In this document: piece by piece, positions 18,642 to 26,766 of the stretch
Position numbering within the stretch: position 1 is the stretch's first letter
How the letters are laid out: every line of letters begins with the position of its first letter
From: Pseudonocardia sp. CNS-139
GTDB lineage: Bacteria; Actinomycetota; Actinomycetes; Mycobacteriales; Pseudonocardiaceae
Length of the DNA: 51,077 bases
Direction of reading: 5' to 3'
NCBI GenBank assembly: GCA_001942415.1
Contig: MKJX01000190.1
Location: forward strand, 1-51,077
Notes under the pieces: generated by a model
The model's database searches: none
What the model was told of the DNA's origin: nothing
What the model saw: only the letters and a program-made list of their open reading frames with translations
Translations under genes and position numbers: made by a program

Positions 18642-20204
18642 GGGTGCTCCTCGTGTTGAGCGCATCCGAGCCGGTCGACGTACGCGAGCACATCCTCCAT
18701 GTGCTGCTCGGTGACGCGGGAGTTCGTCGCCATGAACCGCAGCGGGTAAAGGATGGCCTTCCGGCGCAGCCGGCCGAGGTCGTCGGGCAGGCTGAACTGG
18801 TGCAGGTGCCACCTGCCCTCGGCGAGGAGCCGGGCGTGCAGGCGCCGGTTGATCCCGTTGATCCGGGCGACGGCGGCTTCGTCGAGGGCGCCGGGCGCCT
18901 CGGCGAGAACCCGGGCGACGTCGTCGGGAACGTACAAGAAGGCGACGGCCGTCAGGTCCGGCTCGTGCAGACGGACCATGCGGGGGTGGGCCTCCAGGAT
19001 CTCGGCGAACCGTCGCGCCAGCCCGATGCGGTGCTCGGCGGACGCGGCCAGCCCGGCGCGGCCCCGGGCGCGCATCGCCATCCACAGCTTGAGCGAGAGC
19101 CAGCCCTTCGTCCCGACGAACGGGGTGACCTGCCCGAAGGCGAAGTCCTCCTGCATGATCAGGTCCGAGTGGCTGGAGATCGCGCGCAGCCGGACCGGGT
19201 TGCGCACGAGGAGGGCGCTCAGGCTGTAGGGAACGGCCATGACCTTGTGCGGGTCCACGGTCACGCTGTCGTAGTGCTCGATGCCGGCAAGCCTCGTCCG
19301 GGTGCGTTCGCTGAACGCGCAGATCAGACCCCAGCAGGCGTCGGCGTGGAGCCAGATGTCCGGGTCCTCCTCCCGGACGACGTCGTGGACGGCGCGCAGG
19401 TTCTCCACGGTCTGGGTGCGGCTGTCGCCGGCGTACGCGACAACGGCCATCACCTGCCCCGCGTGCTCGCGCAGCGCTCGCCGAAGGTCGCCAGGTCGTA
19501 CCGGAATCCGGCCGTGTCGACCTCGACGGAGCGCGAGCCGACACCGATCCACGCCAGCGCGCTCTCGACGCTGTAGTGGCCGATGCCGCGCGGAGTCCCC
19601 CACTGCGAAGCCGCCCGGCATCGGCGACACCGCCGCGCATCGTGCCGGGTGATCGATGCTCGCGGGCGAGCATCATCGCGACGGTATTGCTGGCCGTGCC
19701 GCCGTGCGTGACGAGGCCGCCGACGTCCCACACGGTCGCCACGTCCCCGACCGGCGGGTTGTCGAAACCGAGCAGCGTGCGCAGCCAGCGCAGCACCGCG
19801 ATTTCGACGAAGGTCGCGCTCGGCGAGTCGATGCTCTGGTTGATCAGGTTCTGCTGGGTGAACGTGGCGAGGAGATCACCGGCCAACGCCGCCACGTCGT
19901 CGCCGGTGTCGCCGAACCCCAGGAACCGCGGGCTCGCCTCGTTCTTGCACAACGGGAGCACATCACGCACGAACGAGTCGAGCGCTGCATCCGCTCCGAC
20001 CGGCTCCTCGGGCAGCTCGTCGACCAGCAGGTCCCTGATCTGTTGCGGCGGCATGCGCGGCCCGAAGATCTCGGGCCGGCGCTTGAACGCCAAGCCGACG
20101 TCCAGGACGCGGTGCAGGAAGGCATCTGCGGCAGCCCCGCCGTCGGCGAGCGATCCGGCGACGCCGGACGCGTCGGGCAGAGATGCGGGAGACGCGTCGG
20201 ACAT
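18638..20204 (-). CDS. PLP-dependent group II decarboxylase (frameshifted)
   Basis: First gene of the argS operon, from ATG 20204. About 520 residues of the glutamate/aromatic amino acid decarboxylase family. The N-terminal part has PRFLGFGDTGDDVAALAGDL and THGGTASNTVAMMLAREH. The PLP region has IWLHADACWG (cofactor Asp) and the Schiff-base Lys in SVTVDPHKVMAVPYSLSALL. Frame changes near 19625 and 19460 must be joined. It removes CO2 from an amino acid that cannot be named from sequence. The operon partner ArgRS makes arginine or a derivative an attractive but unproven candidate. Confidence 0.85.
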
Positions 20205-20295
20205 CGACGGTCGATCCTACGGACAAGATCGTCGGGCCGGTCCCGCCGAACGGGTTGGCCGCCCGGCCCCGCGGGATCGGGTGGAGAATCCGGCC

Positions 20296-20787
20296 GTGCA
20301 GCGATGGCCGACCGCCGAGTACGAGCCCTGGATGCGCCGAGCCCTCGAGATCGCACGGCAGCTCCCCGACCCCGGCGCGGGCGACCCGCCCGTCGGTGCG
20401 GTGGTCTACGACCACGACGGGAACGAGATCGCCGCGGCGCACCACGACCGCAAACGCACCGGCGATCCGACTGCTCATGCGGAGATCCGAGCGCTGCGGC
20501 ACGCCGGGGAGGCCCTCGGCACCTGGCAGCTCTCCGGCTGCACCCTCGTGACGACGCTGGAGCCGGGCGTCATGGGCGCCGGTGCGATCGTGATGGCCCG
20601 GATCCCGCGCCTGGTCATCGGCTCATGGGACCGCCACAACGGGGCCGTCTCGTCGCAGTGGGACCTGGTGCGCGACCGGCGCCTCAACCACTACGTCGAG
20701 GTCATCGCCGAGGTGCTGGTCGAGGAGACCGACGCGCTCCTCAACGGCTATCTCGACGCGCCGCAGCCGTCACCGCCTGCGGTCTGA
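20296..20787 (+). CDS. TadA-like deaminase fold protein lacking both zinc cysteines
   Basis: 163 residues from GTG 20296 with GGAGAA upstream; GTG 20281 is an alternative. It aligns by eye with the tRNA A34 deaminase TadA: PPVGAVVYDHDGNEIAAAHH, the HAE motif in TAHAEIRALRHAGE, then TLEPGVMGAGAIVMARIPRL and VRDRRLNHYVEV. In active enzymes the LEP segment reads PCxxC, and both Cys bind zinc. Here both are Gly (GGC codons). The loss of two ligands suggests a non-catalytic or repurposed protein. It is divergent from the argS operon across a 91-base promoter region. Confidence 0.85.
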   Translation: MQRWPTAEYEPWMRRALEIARQLPDPGAGDPPVGAVVYDHDGNEIAAAHHDRKRTGDPTAHAEIRALRHAGEALGTWQLSGCTLVTTLEPGVMGAGAIVMARIPRLVIGSWDRHNGAVSSQWDLVRDRRLNHYVEVIAEVLVEETDALLNGYLDAPQPSPPAV

Positions 20788-20815
20788 GGCCCTCCGACGG
20801 AAGACGCCGGTCGGT

Positions 20816-21019
20816 TCAGGCGAAGTCGCCGGACTTGACGCCCGCCACGAACGCCCGCCACTCCTCGGGCCCGAACAGCAGGATCGGGCCGGTGCCGAAG
20901 TCCTTGGTGTCGCGCACTGCCCGGCGCCCGTCGGGGAGATCGGCCACCTCGACACAAGCGCCGCCGTTGCCGTTCGTGTAGCTAGAGGTCCGCCAGGTCA
21001 CCCCGGCCAGGTCCGTCAT
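20816..21019 (-). CDS. DUF397 protein
   Basis: 67 residues from ATG 21019. The sequence has the family hallmarks WRTSSYTNGNGGACVEVADL, VRDTKDFGTGPILLF and EEWRAFVAGVKSGDF. DUF397 proteins are almost always paired with an XRE regulator in actinobacteria. Here the XRE stop and this start overlap (ATGA). The pair resembles toxin-antitoxin-like or WhiJ-type regulatory pairs of Streptomyces. Confidence 0.93.
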   Translation of the reverse strand: MTDLAGVTWRTSSYTNGNGGACVEVADLPDGRRAVRDTKDFGTGPILLFGPEEWRAFVAGVKSGDFA

Positions 21020-21852
21020 CGCAGCTCACCCACAGCTTCCTCGAGCATCACCGCCGTGCCCTGCTCGTCCAGGGCAGTTCGGGAGAGGCGGTCGAAGACC
21101 ACACTATAGGCGGAGACCTGCGGCAGCTTCTCGACGTAGGCGCCCGACCAGAGATCCTCGGTGTAGACCACCTGAGCGCCCGTCGCACCAGGCAGACGCA
21201 GGATGATGAACGCCGATCCCATCGCCGCGTGGGCACCAGCGCTGAACGGGAGCAGCTGCAGCGTCACGGTCGGCAGCGCGCCGATCTCGAGCAGGCGCTC
21301 CAGCTGCTCACGCATCACGTCGCGGCCGCCGACCATCGCGCGGATCGCGGCCTCGTAGACGACCGCGTGCAGCCGGGGCCGGTCGTCCCCGACGAGCCGC
21401 GCCTGGCGCTCGCGACGGATCGCCACCAGGCGTTCGACCTCCGCCTGGTCCCGCTCCGGGTCGGCGGCCTGCGTGATCGCCCGGATGTAGGCCTCGGTCT
21501 GGAAGAGGCTGGGCACCAGGTCGATCTGGAAGTCCCACATCTCGACCGCCTCGGCCTCGTAGCCGACGTAGGCGCGCAGCCAGTCCGGCACCCGGTGCGT
21601 GGACCGCTTCTTCGCCTCCCTGGCGACCTCGACGATCTGGTCGGCCTCGGCCTTGGCGACGCCGAACATGCCGAGCAGGTGCCGGACCTCGGCGACCGAC
21701 AGGCCCTGCTTGCCGGTCTCGATGCGGGAGACCTTCGTCAGGTCGCAGTCCAGTTCCTCGGCGACCTGGTTCCGGGTGATGCCCGCCTGCTCGCGCAACC
21801 GGCGCAGCTCACGGCCGAGCTGGAGGCGGCGAGCGGTCGGGATCTGCGGCAC
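21016..21852 (-). CDS. XRE/Scr1-type regulator with DUF5753 domain
   Basis: 278 residues from GTG 21852. An N-terminal HTH (RELRRLREQAGITRNQVAEE, then CDLTKVSRIETGKQGLSVAE) precedes a C-terminal DUF5753 domain (DFQIDLVPSLFQTEAYIRAI, ERQARLVGDDRPRLHAVVYE, LWSGAYVEKL). This is the usual partner of DUF397 in actinobacterial developmental or antibiotic regulation. The region upstream holds four GTGCAC sites that could be its targets. Confidence 0.92.
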   Translation of the reverse strand: MPQIPTARRLQLGRELRRLREQAGITRNQVAEELDCDLTKVSRIETGKQGLSVAEVRHLLGMFGVAKAEADQIVEVAREAKKRSTHRVPDWLRAYVGYEAEAVEMWDFQIDLVPSLFQTEAYIRAITQAADPERDQAEVERLVAIRRERQARLVGDDRPRLHAVVYEAAIRAMVGGRDVMREQLERLLEIGALPTVTLQLLPFSAGAHAAMGSAFIILRLPGATGAQVVYTEDLWSGAYVEKLPQVSAYSVVFDRLSRTALDEQGTAVMLEEAVGELR

Positions 21853-21908
21853 GAGGCGCAGTGTCGCACGCAGCGCGGCCGCAGATGCACGGAGGGTACT
21901 TTCAGAAG

Positions 21909-22013
21909 TGCATATGCATCTTGTACTGTGCACTCGGTCGTTGTGATCCCGTGCACATGCGACCGTACAAGCTCGGCCGGTGCACAGTTGTTGCCCCCCA
22001 ACCTGCTGTGCAC
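21909..22013. promoter_or_regulatory. Cluster of four GTGCAC sites and a TGCATATGCA palindrome
   Basis: GTGCAC occurs at 21928, 21951, 21980 and 22008 (spacing 23, 29 and 28 bases), next to the perfect palindrome TGCATATGCA at 21909-21918. The cluster lies between the XRE gene and two divergent small ORFs. Repeated palindromes in a divergent intergenic region suggest an operator array for the XRE protein. No binding data are implied. Confidence 0.6.
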
Positions 22014-22054
22014 CGGTCGGGCCCCTCGTCACCCGTCGCCCGAGGGGGCCCGTC

Positions 22055-22240
22055 GTGAACATCGATCCCTGCCGGCGTGAGGTGTGTCCCTGCCTCGGCG
22101 CCGGCCAGTACCCCAAGTCCCACCGAGCGCCGGTCGTCCGGCGACGGTGGCGCTGGTCGCCGGCGGCGTGGTGGCGGAACCGCCGCGCGTCGGACATCGC
22201 GATCCGCCGCAGCCACTACCGCGCCTGGCAGCGCCGGTGA
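22055..22240 (+). CDS. Possible small Arg/Trp-rich protein
   Basis: About 61 residues from GTG 22055. The product begins VNIDPCRREVCPCLGAGQYP (three Cys) and continues with a very basic, Trp-rich stretch and HYRAWQRR at the end. No family is recognised. Support comes from position: it is divergent from the XRE gene beyond the GTGCAC cluster, and its stop overlaps the ATG of the next ORF (TGATG). It could be chance. Confidence 0.4.
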   Translation: MNIDPCRREVCPCLGAGQYPKSHRAPVVRRRWRWSPAAWWRNRRASDIAIRRSHYRAWQRR

Positions 22241-22401
22241 TGGCGCGGATCTGGGTGAAGGGCGAGAGGAAGGAGGCGGAGCCGTGGTCGTTCCGTCCTG
22301 AGAACGAGGAGCCGACCGGGGGGCAGGTGGTCGAGTCGGATGACATCGAGGCGGGCTCGGACCGCGAGGCGGGCGAACCGGCCTGCCCGCCGGAGCTGTG
22401 A
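22240..22401 (+). CDS. Possible 53-residue acidic protein
   Basis: ATG 22240 overlaps the preceding stop codon. The product begins MARIWVKGERKEAEPWSFRP, then becomes Glu/Asp-rich and ends ACPPEL. No family is recognised. Together with the preceding ORF it would make a two-gene unit opposite the XRE-DUF397 pair. It ends 12 bases before palindrome copy 3, as expected for a real gene end. Confidence 0.45.
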   Translation: MARIWVKGERKEAEPWSFRPENEEPTGGQVVESDDIEAGSDREAGEPACPPEL

Positions 22402-22412
22402 CCACCTCCCCC

Positions 22413-22469
22413 GTTGCAGCAAAGCCACCCCCATGCAGCCTGGCTGCGTGAGGGTGGCTTTGCTGCAAC
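22413..22469. repeat. 3'-end palindrome, family A, copy 3
   Basis: Near-perfect palindrome with the same core as the other copies. It sits exactly between convergent gene ends: 12 bases after the stop at 22401 and 12 bases from the stop at 22481. This is the clearest case for a bidirectional terminator role. Confidence 0.87.
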
Positions 22470-22480
22470 CGGGAGAGGCT

Positions 22481-23023
22481 CTAGATCTGCGGGGTGATCG
22501 CCTGCAGGGCGCCGGACGCGCGGACCGCCGTGGCCAGGTCGGCCAGTGCGGCGCCGTGCGCGGCGGCCAGGGCCGCGGAGTCCTCGTTGAGCGTGTTGCG
22601 GTCGACGTAGTTGCCGTGGTCGAAGTACAGCCCCGGCGAGAGCACCTGCACGGCGAAGAACCCGGCGAGCACGTCGCGCAGGTCGGAGACGGCGTGGAAG
22701 TGGTGGCCGCTCGCCCCCGTGATCACGGTGGCGGCGGCCTTGCCCTGCAGCGGCGCGGTCTTCTCGCCCCACTTGCCGCGCTCGGTGCGTTCCAGCAGGT
22801 CCTTGAGCAGCGCGCTGTACGTCGCGCGGAAGACCGGGCTGCCGAACACCACGGCGTCGGCCGCCTCGATGGCCGCGACCACGGCCTCGACGCCGGCCTC
22901 GCTCAGCTCGAGCAGCGAGGTGGTCGCGCCGCCCTTCGCCGCCCCCGCGAGCACGCCCGCCACGGCGGTGGCGGTGCGCCCGCCCGGCTCCGGGCCCCCG
23001 ACGACGCCCAGCACGTTCACCAT
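22481..23023 (-). CDS. NADPH-dependent FMN reductase
   Basis: 180 residues from ATG 23023 (TGATG overlap, GAGGAG upstream). A flavodoxin-like fold: MVNVLGVVGGPEPGGRTATA (phosphate loop), DAVVFGSPVFRATYSALLKD and ATVITGASGHHFHAV. It resembles SsuE/MsuE, which supply FMNH2 to alkanesulfonate-type monooxygenases. It is the last gene of the ten-gene sulfur operon, so it probably feeds the three monooxygenases encoded upstream. Confidence 0.88.
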   Translation of the reverse strand: MVNVLGVVGGPEPGGRTATAVAGVLAGAAKGGATTSLLELSEAGVEAVVAAIEAADAVVFGSPVFRATYSALLKDLLERTERGKWGEKTAPLQGKAAATVITGASGHHFHAVSDLRDVLAGFFAVQVLSPGLYFDHGNYVDRNTLNEDSAALAAAHGAALADLATAVRASGALQAITPQI

Positions 23024-23529
23024 CAGCACTCCTCCTCGTCCGGGCGCGCCACGCCGTAGCGGCCCCGGTGGAACAGCAGCGGCGAGCGCGACGGGTCGGC
23101 GGCCAGGTCACGGACCCGCCCGACGACGATCGTGTGGTCGCCGCCGTCGTACTCGCGCCACAGCGTGCACCCGATCCACGCGCACGCCCCGTCGAGCACC
23201 GGCGCCTCGTCCGGGCCCGGCCGCCAGTCGACGCCGGCGAACTTGTCGACGCCCGACCGCGCGAACCCGCCCGACAGCGCCTGCTGGTCCGCGGCCAGCA
23301 CGTTCACGCAGAAGAGCCCCACGGCGCGGATGCGCGGCCACGTCGACGACGTGCGCGCGGGCGCGAACGTGATCAGCGCGGGGTCGAGCGACAGCGACGC
23401 GAACGACTGGCAGGTGAACCCGAGCGGCCCGTCCGGGCCGGCCGCGGTCACGACCACCACGCCGGACGCGAAGTGCCCCAGGACGTCCCGCATCGCTGCG
23501 GGGTCGATGGTGACGTCGGCGGGGTTCAC
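23023..23529 (-). CDS. Flavin reductase-like FMN-binding protein
   Basis: 168 residues from GTG 23529. A split-barrel flavin reductase: RDVLGHFASGVVVVTAAGPD, PLGFTCQSFASLSLDPALIT, FCVNVLAADQ and a late GDHTIVVGRV. Family members supply reduced flavin to two-component monooxygenases or use it directly. It overlaps both neighbours. Having two different flavin reductases in one operon suggests that the three monooxygenases need a large FMNH2 supply or differ in partner. Confidence 0.88.
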   Translation of the reverse strand: MNPADVTIDPAAMRDVLGHFASGVVVVTAAGPDGPLGFTCQSFASLSLDPALITFAPARTSSTWPRIRAVGLFCVNVLAADQQALSGGFARSGVDKFAGVDWRPGPDEAPVLDGACAWIGCTLWREYDGGDHTIVVGRVRDLAADPSRSPLLFHRGRYGVARPDEEEC

Positions 23530-24335
23530 GGCTGTGCGAGGTCGGGCCGCGGCGGGGTGCGCTCCCCCGCCTCCACGGCGACGGACAGCGTGTTGCCCTC
23601 CGGTGGGAGCGGGCAGGTCGCGTAGGCGGTGAAGGCGCAGGGCAGGTTGAGGGTGCGGTTGAGGTCGAGCGCCAGGCGGCCGTCCGGGCCGGCGTCGCCG
23701 ACCTGCAGGTTGCGCCCGCCGCCGTAGGTGCTCCGCCCCGACGTCGCGTCGCGGAAGTGCAGGCCGAAGCCCCCGTCGCGGCCGCGGACCGCGACGAGCT
23801 CGTGCTCGGCGCCGCCGAGGGCGAACCGGATGACGCCCACGGCGGTCGGGAAGTGCTGCAGTCCCTCGACGACGGCGCCGACGGTGAGCCGCCGCGGCTC
23901 GGGGTAGGGCTCGAACCGGCCCTCCACCACCCAGCGCTCGTCCACCGGGAACGCCGGCGCCCCGGTGAAGGCGGTGCGGGTGAGGGCCTGCGGGTCGCGC
24001 ACGCGCAGCGCGTAGTCGTCGGTGCGGCGGATCACCTCGACACGCCGCTCGCCCACCTCGACGGGCACGCCCGGCTTGCCGTCGACCGGCTCCAGCCGGA
24101 CCGTGCCGGTGACGGGGACACCGTCCAGGGCCAGGCCGCCGTCGGCGGTCAGCTCGACGCCGCCGTCGCCGGTGGCCCGCCAGGTGCCGGGCAGGCCCTC
24201 GTAGCCGCGGGCGGTGCCGTCGAGCCAGTGCAGCGCGGTGAGGCTCAGCCAGCCGTGCGGGGTGGCGAGCTGCGCCTCGCGGGCGGCATGCCAGACGGCC
24301 CAGTCCTGCGCGAGCCGTGACTCGGTGGTGGTCAT
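23526..24335 (-). CDS. DUF1684 protein
   Basis: 269 residues from ATG 24335. Typical DUF1684 features are WLSLTALHWLDG near the N-terminus, a RRTDDYALRVRDP strand, and late GGRNLQVGDAGPDG and LDLNRTLNLPCAFTAYATCP. The family often sits beside organosulfur or xenobiotic oxidation genes, but its reaction is not known. Four-base overlaps on both sides place it firmly in the operon. A hydrolytic or binding step on the oxidised substrate is possible. Confidence 0.85.
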   Translation of the reverse strand: MTTTESRLAQDWAVWHAAREAQLATPHGWLSLTALHWLDGTARGYEGLPGTWRATGDGGVELTADGGLALDGVPVTGTVRLEPVDGKPGVPVEVGERRVEVIRRTDDYALRVRDPQALTRTAFTGAPAFPVDERWVVEGRFEPYPEPRRLTVGAVVEGLQHFPTAVGVIRFALGGAEHELVAVRGRDGGFGLHFRDATSGRSTYGGGRNLQVGDAGPDGRLALDLNRTLNLPCAFTAYATCPLPPEGNTLSVAVEAGERTPPRPDLAQP

Positions 24336-25639
24336 GCGCTCTCCTGTCGGGTCAGCGGTGCGTGCGGGTGGCGCAGGCCGAGGTGGTCGCGCAGCGTCGG
24401 CCCGGAGTACGCGGTGCGGTAGCTGCCGCGGTCCTGCAGCTCGGGGACGACCTCGGCGACGAACCGGTCGAGCCCGCCCGGGGTCAGGTGCGGCACGAGG
24501 ATGAAGCCGTCGCAGGCGTCGGACTGGACGAACAGGTCCATCTCCGCGGCGACGGTGCGCGGCGCCCCGACGAACGACTGCCGGCCGGTCTTCTCGATCA
24601 CGACCTCGCGGATCGACAGCCCGCCGTGGGCCGCCGCGAAGTCGCGCCATTCCTGGGCGACCGCGCGCGGGTCGCGGGCGTGCCGCACGCGGCCGCGGGT
24701 GATCGAGACGTTGTCGACGTCCGGGTCGACGTCGGGCAGCGGCCCGTCGGGGTCGTACTCGGCCAGCTCCCGGCCCCAGATCTGCTCCAGGAACGCGATC
24801 GCGGTCTGCGGCGAGACCTGCTGGCGGCGGATGTGCGCGGCCTGCTCGTGGGCGTCGGCGTCGGTGTCGCCGAGCACGAACGTGACGCCGGGCAGGATCT
24901 TCAGGTCCTGCTCGCCACGCCCGTGCCGGGGCAGCCGGCTCTTCACGTCGGTGTAGAACGCCTGCCCGGCCTCCAGCGTTCCGTGGAGGGTGAAGATCGC
25001 GTCGGCCGCCGCGGCGGCGAAGTCGCGGCCCTCGGCGGAGTCGCCTGCCTGGATGAGCACCGGGTGCCCCTGCGGCCCCGGCGGCAGCGGGAACCGCCCG
25101 CTGACGTCGAACTGCGCGCCGTGGTGCTCCACGGGCTCGCCGCGGGAGTCCCACAGCTTCCGCACGACGGCGACGACCTCGGCGGCGCGCTCGTAGCGCT
25201 GGGAGCGTTCCAGGAAGCCGCCGCGGCGGAAGTTCTCCCCGGTGAACGCGTCGGACGAGGTGACCATGTTCCAGGCGGCGCGCCCGCCGGAGAGGTGGTC
25301 GAGCGACGCGAACTGCTTGGCCAGCTCGTACGGCTCGTTGAACGTCGTGTTGATCGTGCCGGCGAGGCCCAGGTTGGTGGTGACGGCGGCGAGCGCGTTG
25401 AGCACGGTGAGCGTGTCCGGCCGGCCGACGACGTCGAGGTCGTGGATGCGGCCGCGGTGCTCGCGCAGCCGCAGCCCCTCGGCGAGGAAGAGGAAGTCCA
25501 TCAGCCCGCGCTCGGCGTTCTGCGCGAAGCGCACGAACGACGCGAAGTCGGTCTGGCTGCCGGCCTGCGGGTCGCTCCAGACCGTCGTGTTGTTGACGCC
25601 CGGGAAGTGCGCGCCGAGGTGGATCTGCTTCCTGGTCAC
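24332..25639 (-). CDS. NtaA/SnaA/DszA-family FMN-dependent monooxygenase
   Basis: 435 residues from GTG 25639, of the bacterial-luciferase-like fold. Hallmarks are QIHLGAHFPGVNNTTVWSDP, FLFLAEGLRLR, LDHLSGGRAAWNMVTSSDAF, ENFRRGGFL and HPVLIQAGDSAEGRDFAA. The family uses FMNH2 and O2 to attack C-N or C-S bonds (nitrilotriacetate, pristinamycin precursor, dibenzothiophene sulfone). In this operon a C-S bond is the likely target. It is the most canonical of the three monooxygenases here. Confidence 0.92.
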   Translation of the reverse strand: MTRKQIHLGAHFPGVNNTTVWSDPQAGSQTDFASFVRFAQNAERGLMDFLFLAEGLRLREHRGRIHDLDVVGRPDTLTVLNALAAVTTNLGLAGTINTTFNEPYELAKQFASLDHLSGGRAAWNMVTSSDAFTGENFRRGGFLERSQRYERAAEVVAVVRKLWDSRGEPVEHHGAQFDVSGRFPLPPGPQGHPVLIQAGDSAEGRDFAAAAADAIFTLHGTLEAGQAFYTDVKSRLPRHGRGEQDLKILPGVTFVLGDTDADAHEQAAHIRRQQVSPQTAIAFLEQIWGRELAEYDPDGPLPDVDPDVDNVSITRGRVRHARDPRAVAQEWRDFAAAHGGLSIREVVIEKTGRQSFVGAPRTVAAEMDLFVQSDACDGFILVPHLTPGGLDRFVAEVVPELQDRGSYRTAYSGPTLRDHLGLRHPHAPLTRQESA

Positions 25640-26766
25640 CGGTTCACCGCCGCGAACGGGTTGGCCGGGCGGGTCAGCCCGAACCGGGCCCGCAGGGTGC
25701 CGCCGGAGCGGCCGGTGCGGAACAGGCCGCGGCCGGCGAGCAGCGGAACCGCGCGGTCGGCGATGGCGTCGAGGTCGATCGGGAGCACGAGCGGGACGAA
25801 CGTGACGCCGTCGGCGGCCCCGACGCGGACCGCGCGGCCGAGCAGGTCGGCGAGGTCGGAGGGGCTGCCCGCGACGCGCACGGACGCCGGCTCCAGGGCA
25901 CCCGCGAGCACGTCGAGCTCGGCCACGTCGGCCCGGGCCCGGTAGGCGTCCTCCGCGAGGTGCACCTCGACGTCGAGCAGCACCGTCACATCGTCCGGGT
26001 CGCGTCCGGCGGCGGCAACGGCCGTCCGGACCCGCTCCCGTGTGACGGCGGCCGCATCCAGGTCGGGCGCCGCGATCCGGACGACGTCGGCCCAGCGTCC
26101 GGCGACCGGCAGCGCCGCGGGCTCGTCGGCGCGCACCACGACCAGCGGGTGTCCCTGCGGCGGGCGGGGTGTGATGGACGGGCCCTTCACCGAGAAGAAC
26201 TCGCCCGCGAAGTCGATGTAGTGCAGCTTGTCGCGGTCGAGGTAGCGGCCGGTGGCGACGTCGCGGATCACCGCGTCGTCCTCCCACGAGTCCCACAGCC
26301 GCACCACGACCTCGACGACGTCGGCGGCCTCGCGCCACAGCACGTCCGGCGGGGCGGCGGGCTTGCGGCCGAAGAGCGCCGCCTCGGCGGGCGTGCGGGA
26401 CAGGACCGGCTCCCAGCCTGCGCGTCCGCCCGAGACGGTGTCGAGCGTCGCGACCGCCTTGGACACGTGGAACGGCTCGGTGTGCGTGACCGGCACCGCG
26501 GGCACGAGCCCGATGCCGGACACGACCGGCGCGACCCGGGCGGCGACCGCGACGGCCTCCAGCACCGGCACGTCGTCCACGAACGTGTCCGGGACGAACG
26601 CGAGGTCGAGCCCGCGGCGGGCCGCCGTGCGGGCCAGCGCCACGTGGTGCGCCGGCGTCAGCAGTGCCGCCGGGTCGATCCGGGCCCAGCGGGCCGCACC
26701 GGGGTGCCGGCCGGCCCCGCACAGCTCCACACCGAGGTGCATCCGCGCCTCCGTGAAGGGACTCAT
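25636..26766 (-). CDS. LLM-class flavin-dependent monooxygenase
   Basis: 376 residues from ATG 26766 (ATGA overlap). A luciferase-like TIM barrel: LARTAARRGLDLAFVPDTFV, HVSKAVATLDTVSGGRAGWE and RYLDRDKLHYIDFAGEFFSV. It resembles the DszA-like branch but with a divergent C-terminus (ADVVRIAAPDLDAAAVTRER). It probably works with FMNH2 from the downstream reductases. The substrate is unknown; it could act after or beside the NtaA-like enzyme. Confidence 0.88.
   Translation of the reverse strand: MSPFTEARMHLGVELCGAGRHPGAARWARIDPAALLTPAHHVALARTAARRGLDLAFVPDTFVDDVPVLEAVAVAARVAPVVSGIGLVPAVPVTHTEPFHVSKAVATLDTVSGGRAGWEPVLSRTPAEAALFGRKPAAPPDVLWREAADVVEVVVRLWDSWEDDAVIRDVATGRYLDRDKLHYIDFAGEFFSVKGPSITPRPPQGHPLVVVRADEPAALPVAGRWADVVRIAAPDLDAAAVTRERVRTAVAAAGRDPDDVTVLLDVEVHLAEDAYRARADVAELDVLAGALEPASVRVAGSPSDLADLLGRAVRVGAADGVTFVPLVLPIDLDAIADRAVPLLAGRGLFRTGRSGGTLRARFGLTRPANPFAAVNR

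Noticed and set aside
17325..20204. A 959-residue open frame that would fuse decarboxylase, methyltransferase and nucleotidyltransferase
   Set aside because: Coding signal moves between frames within it, and internal overlapping start/stop codons (18638-18641 and 17728-17731) mark three separate genes.
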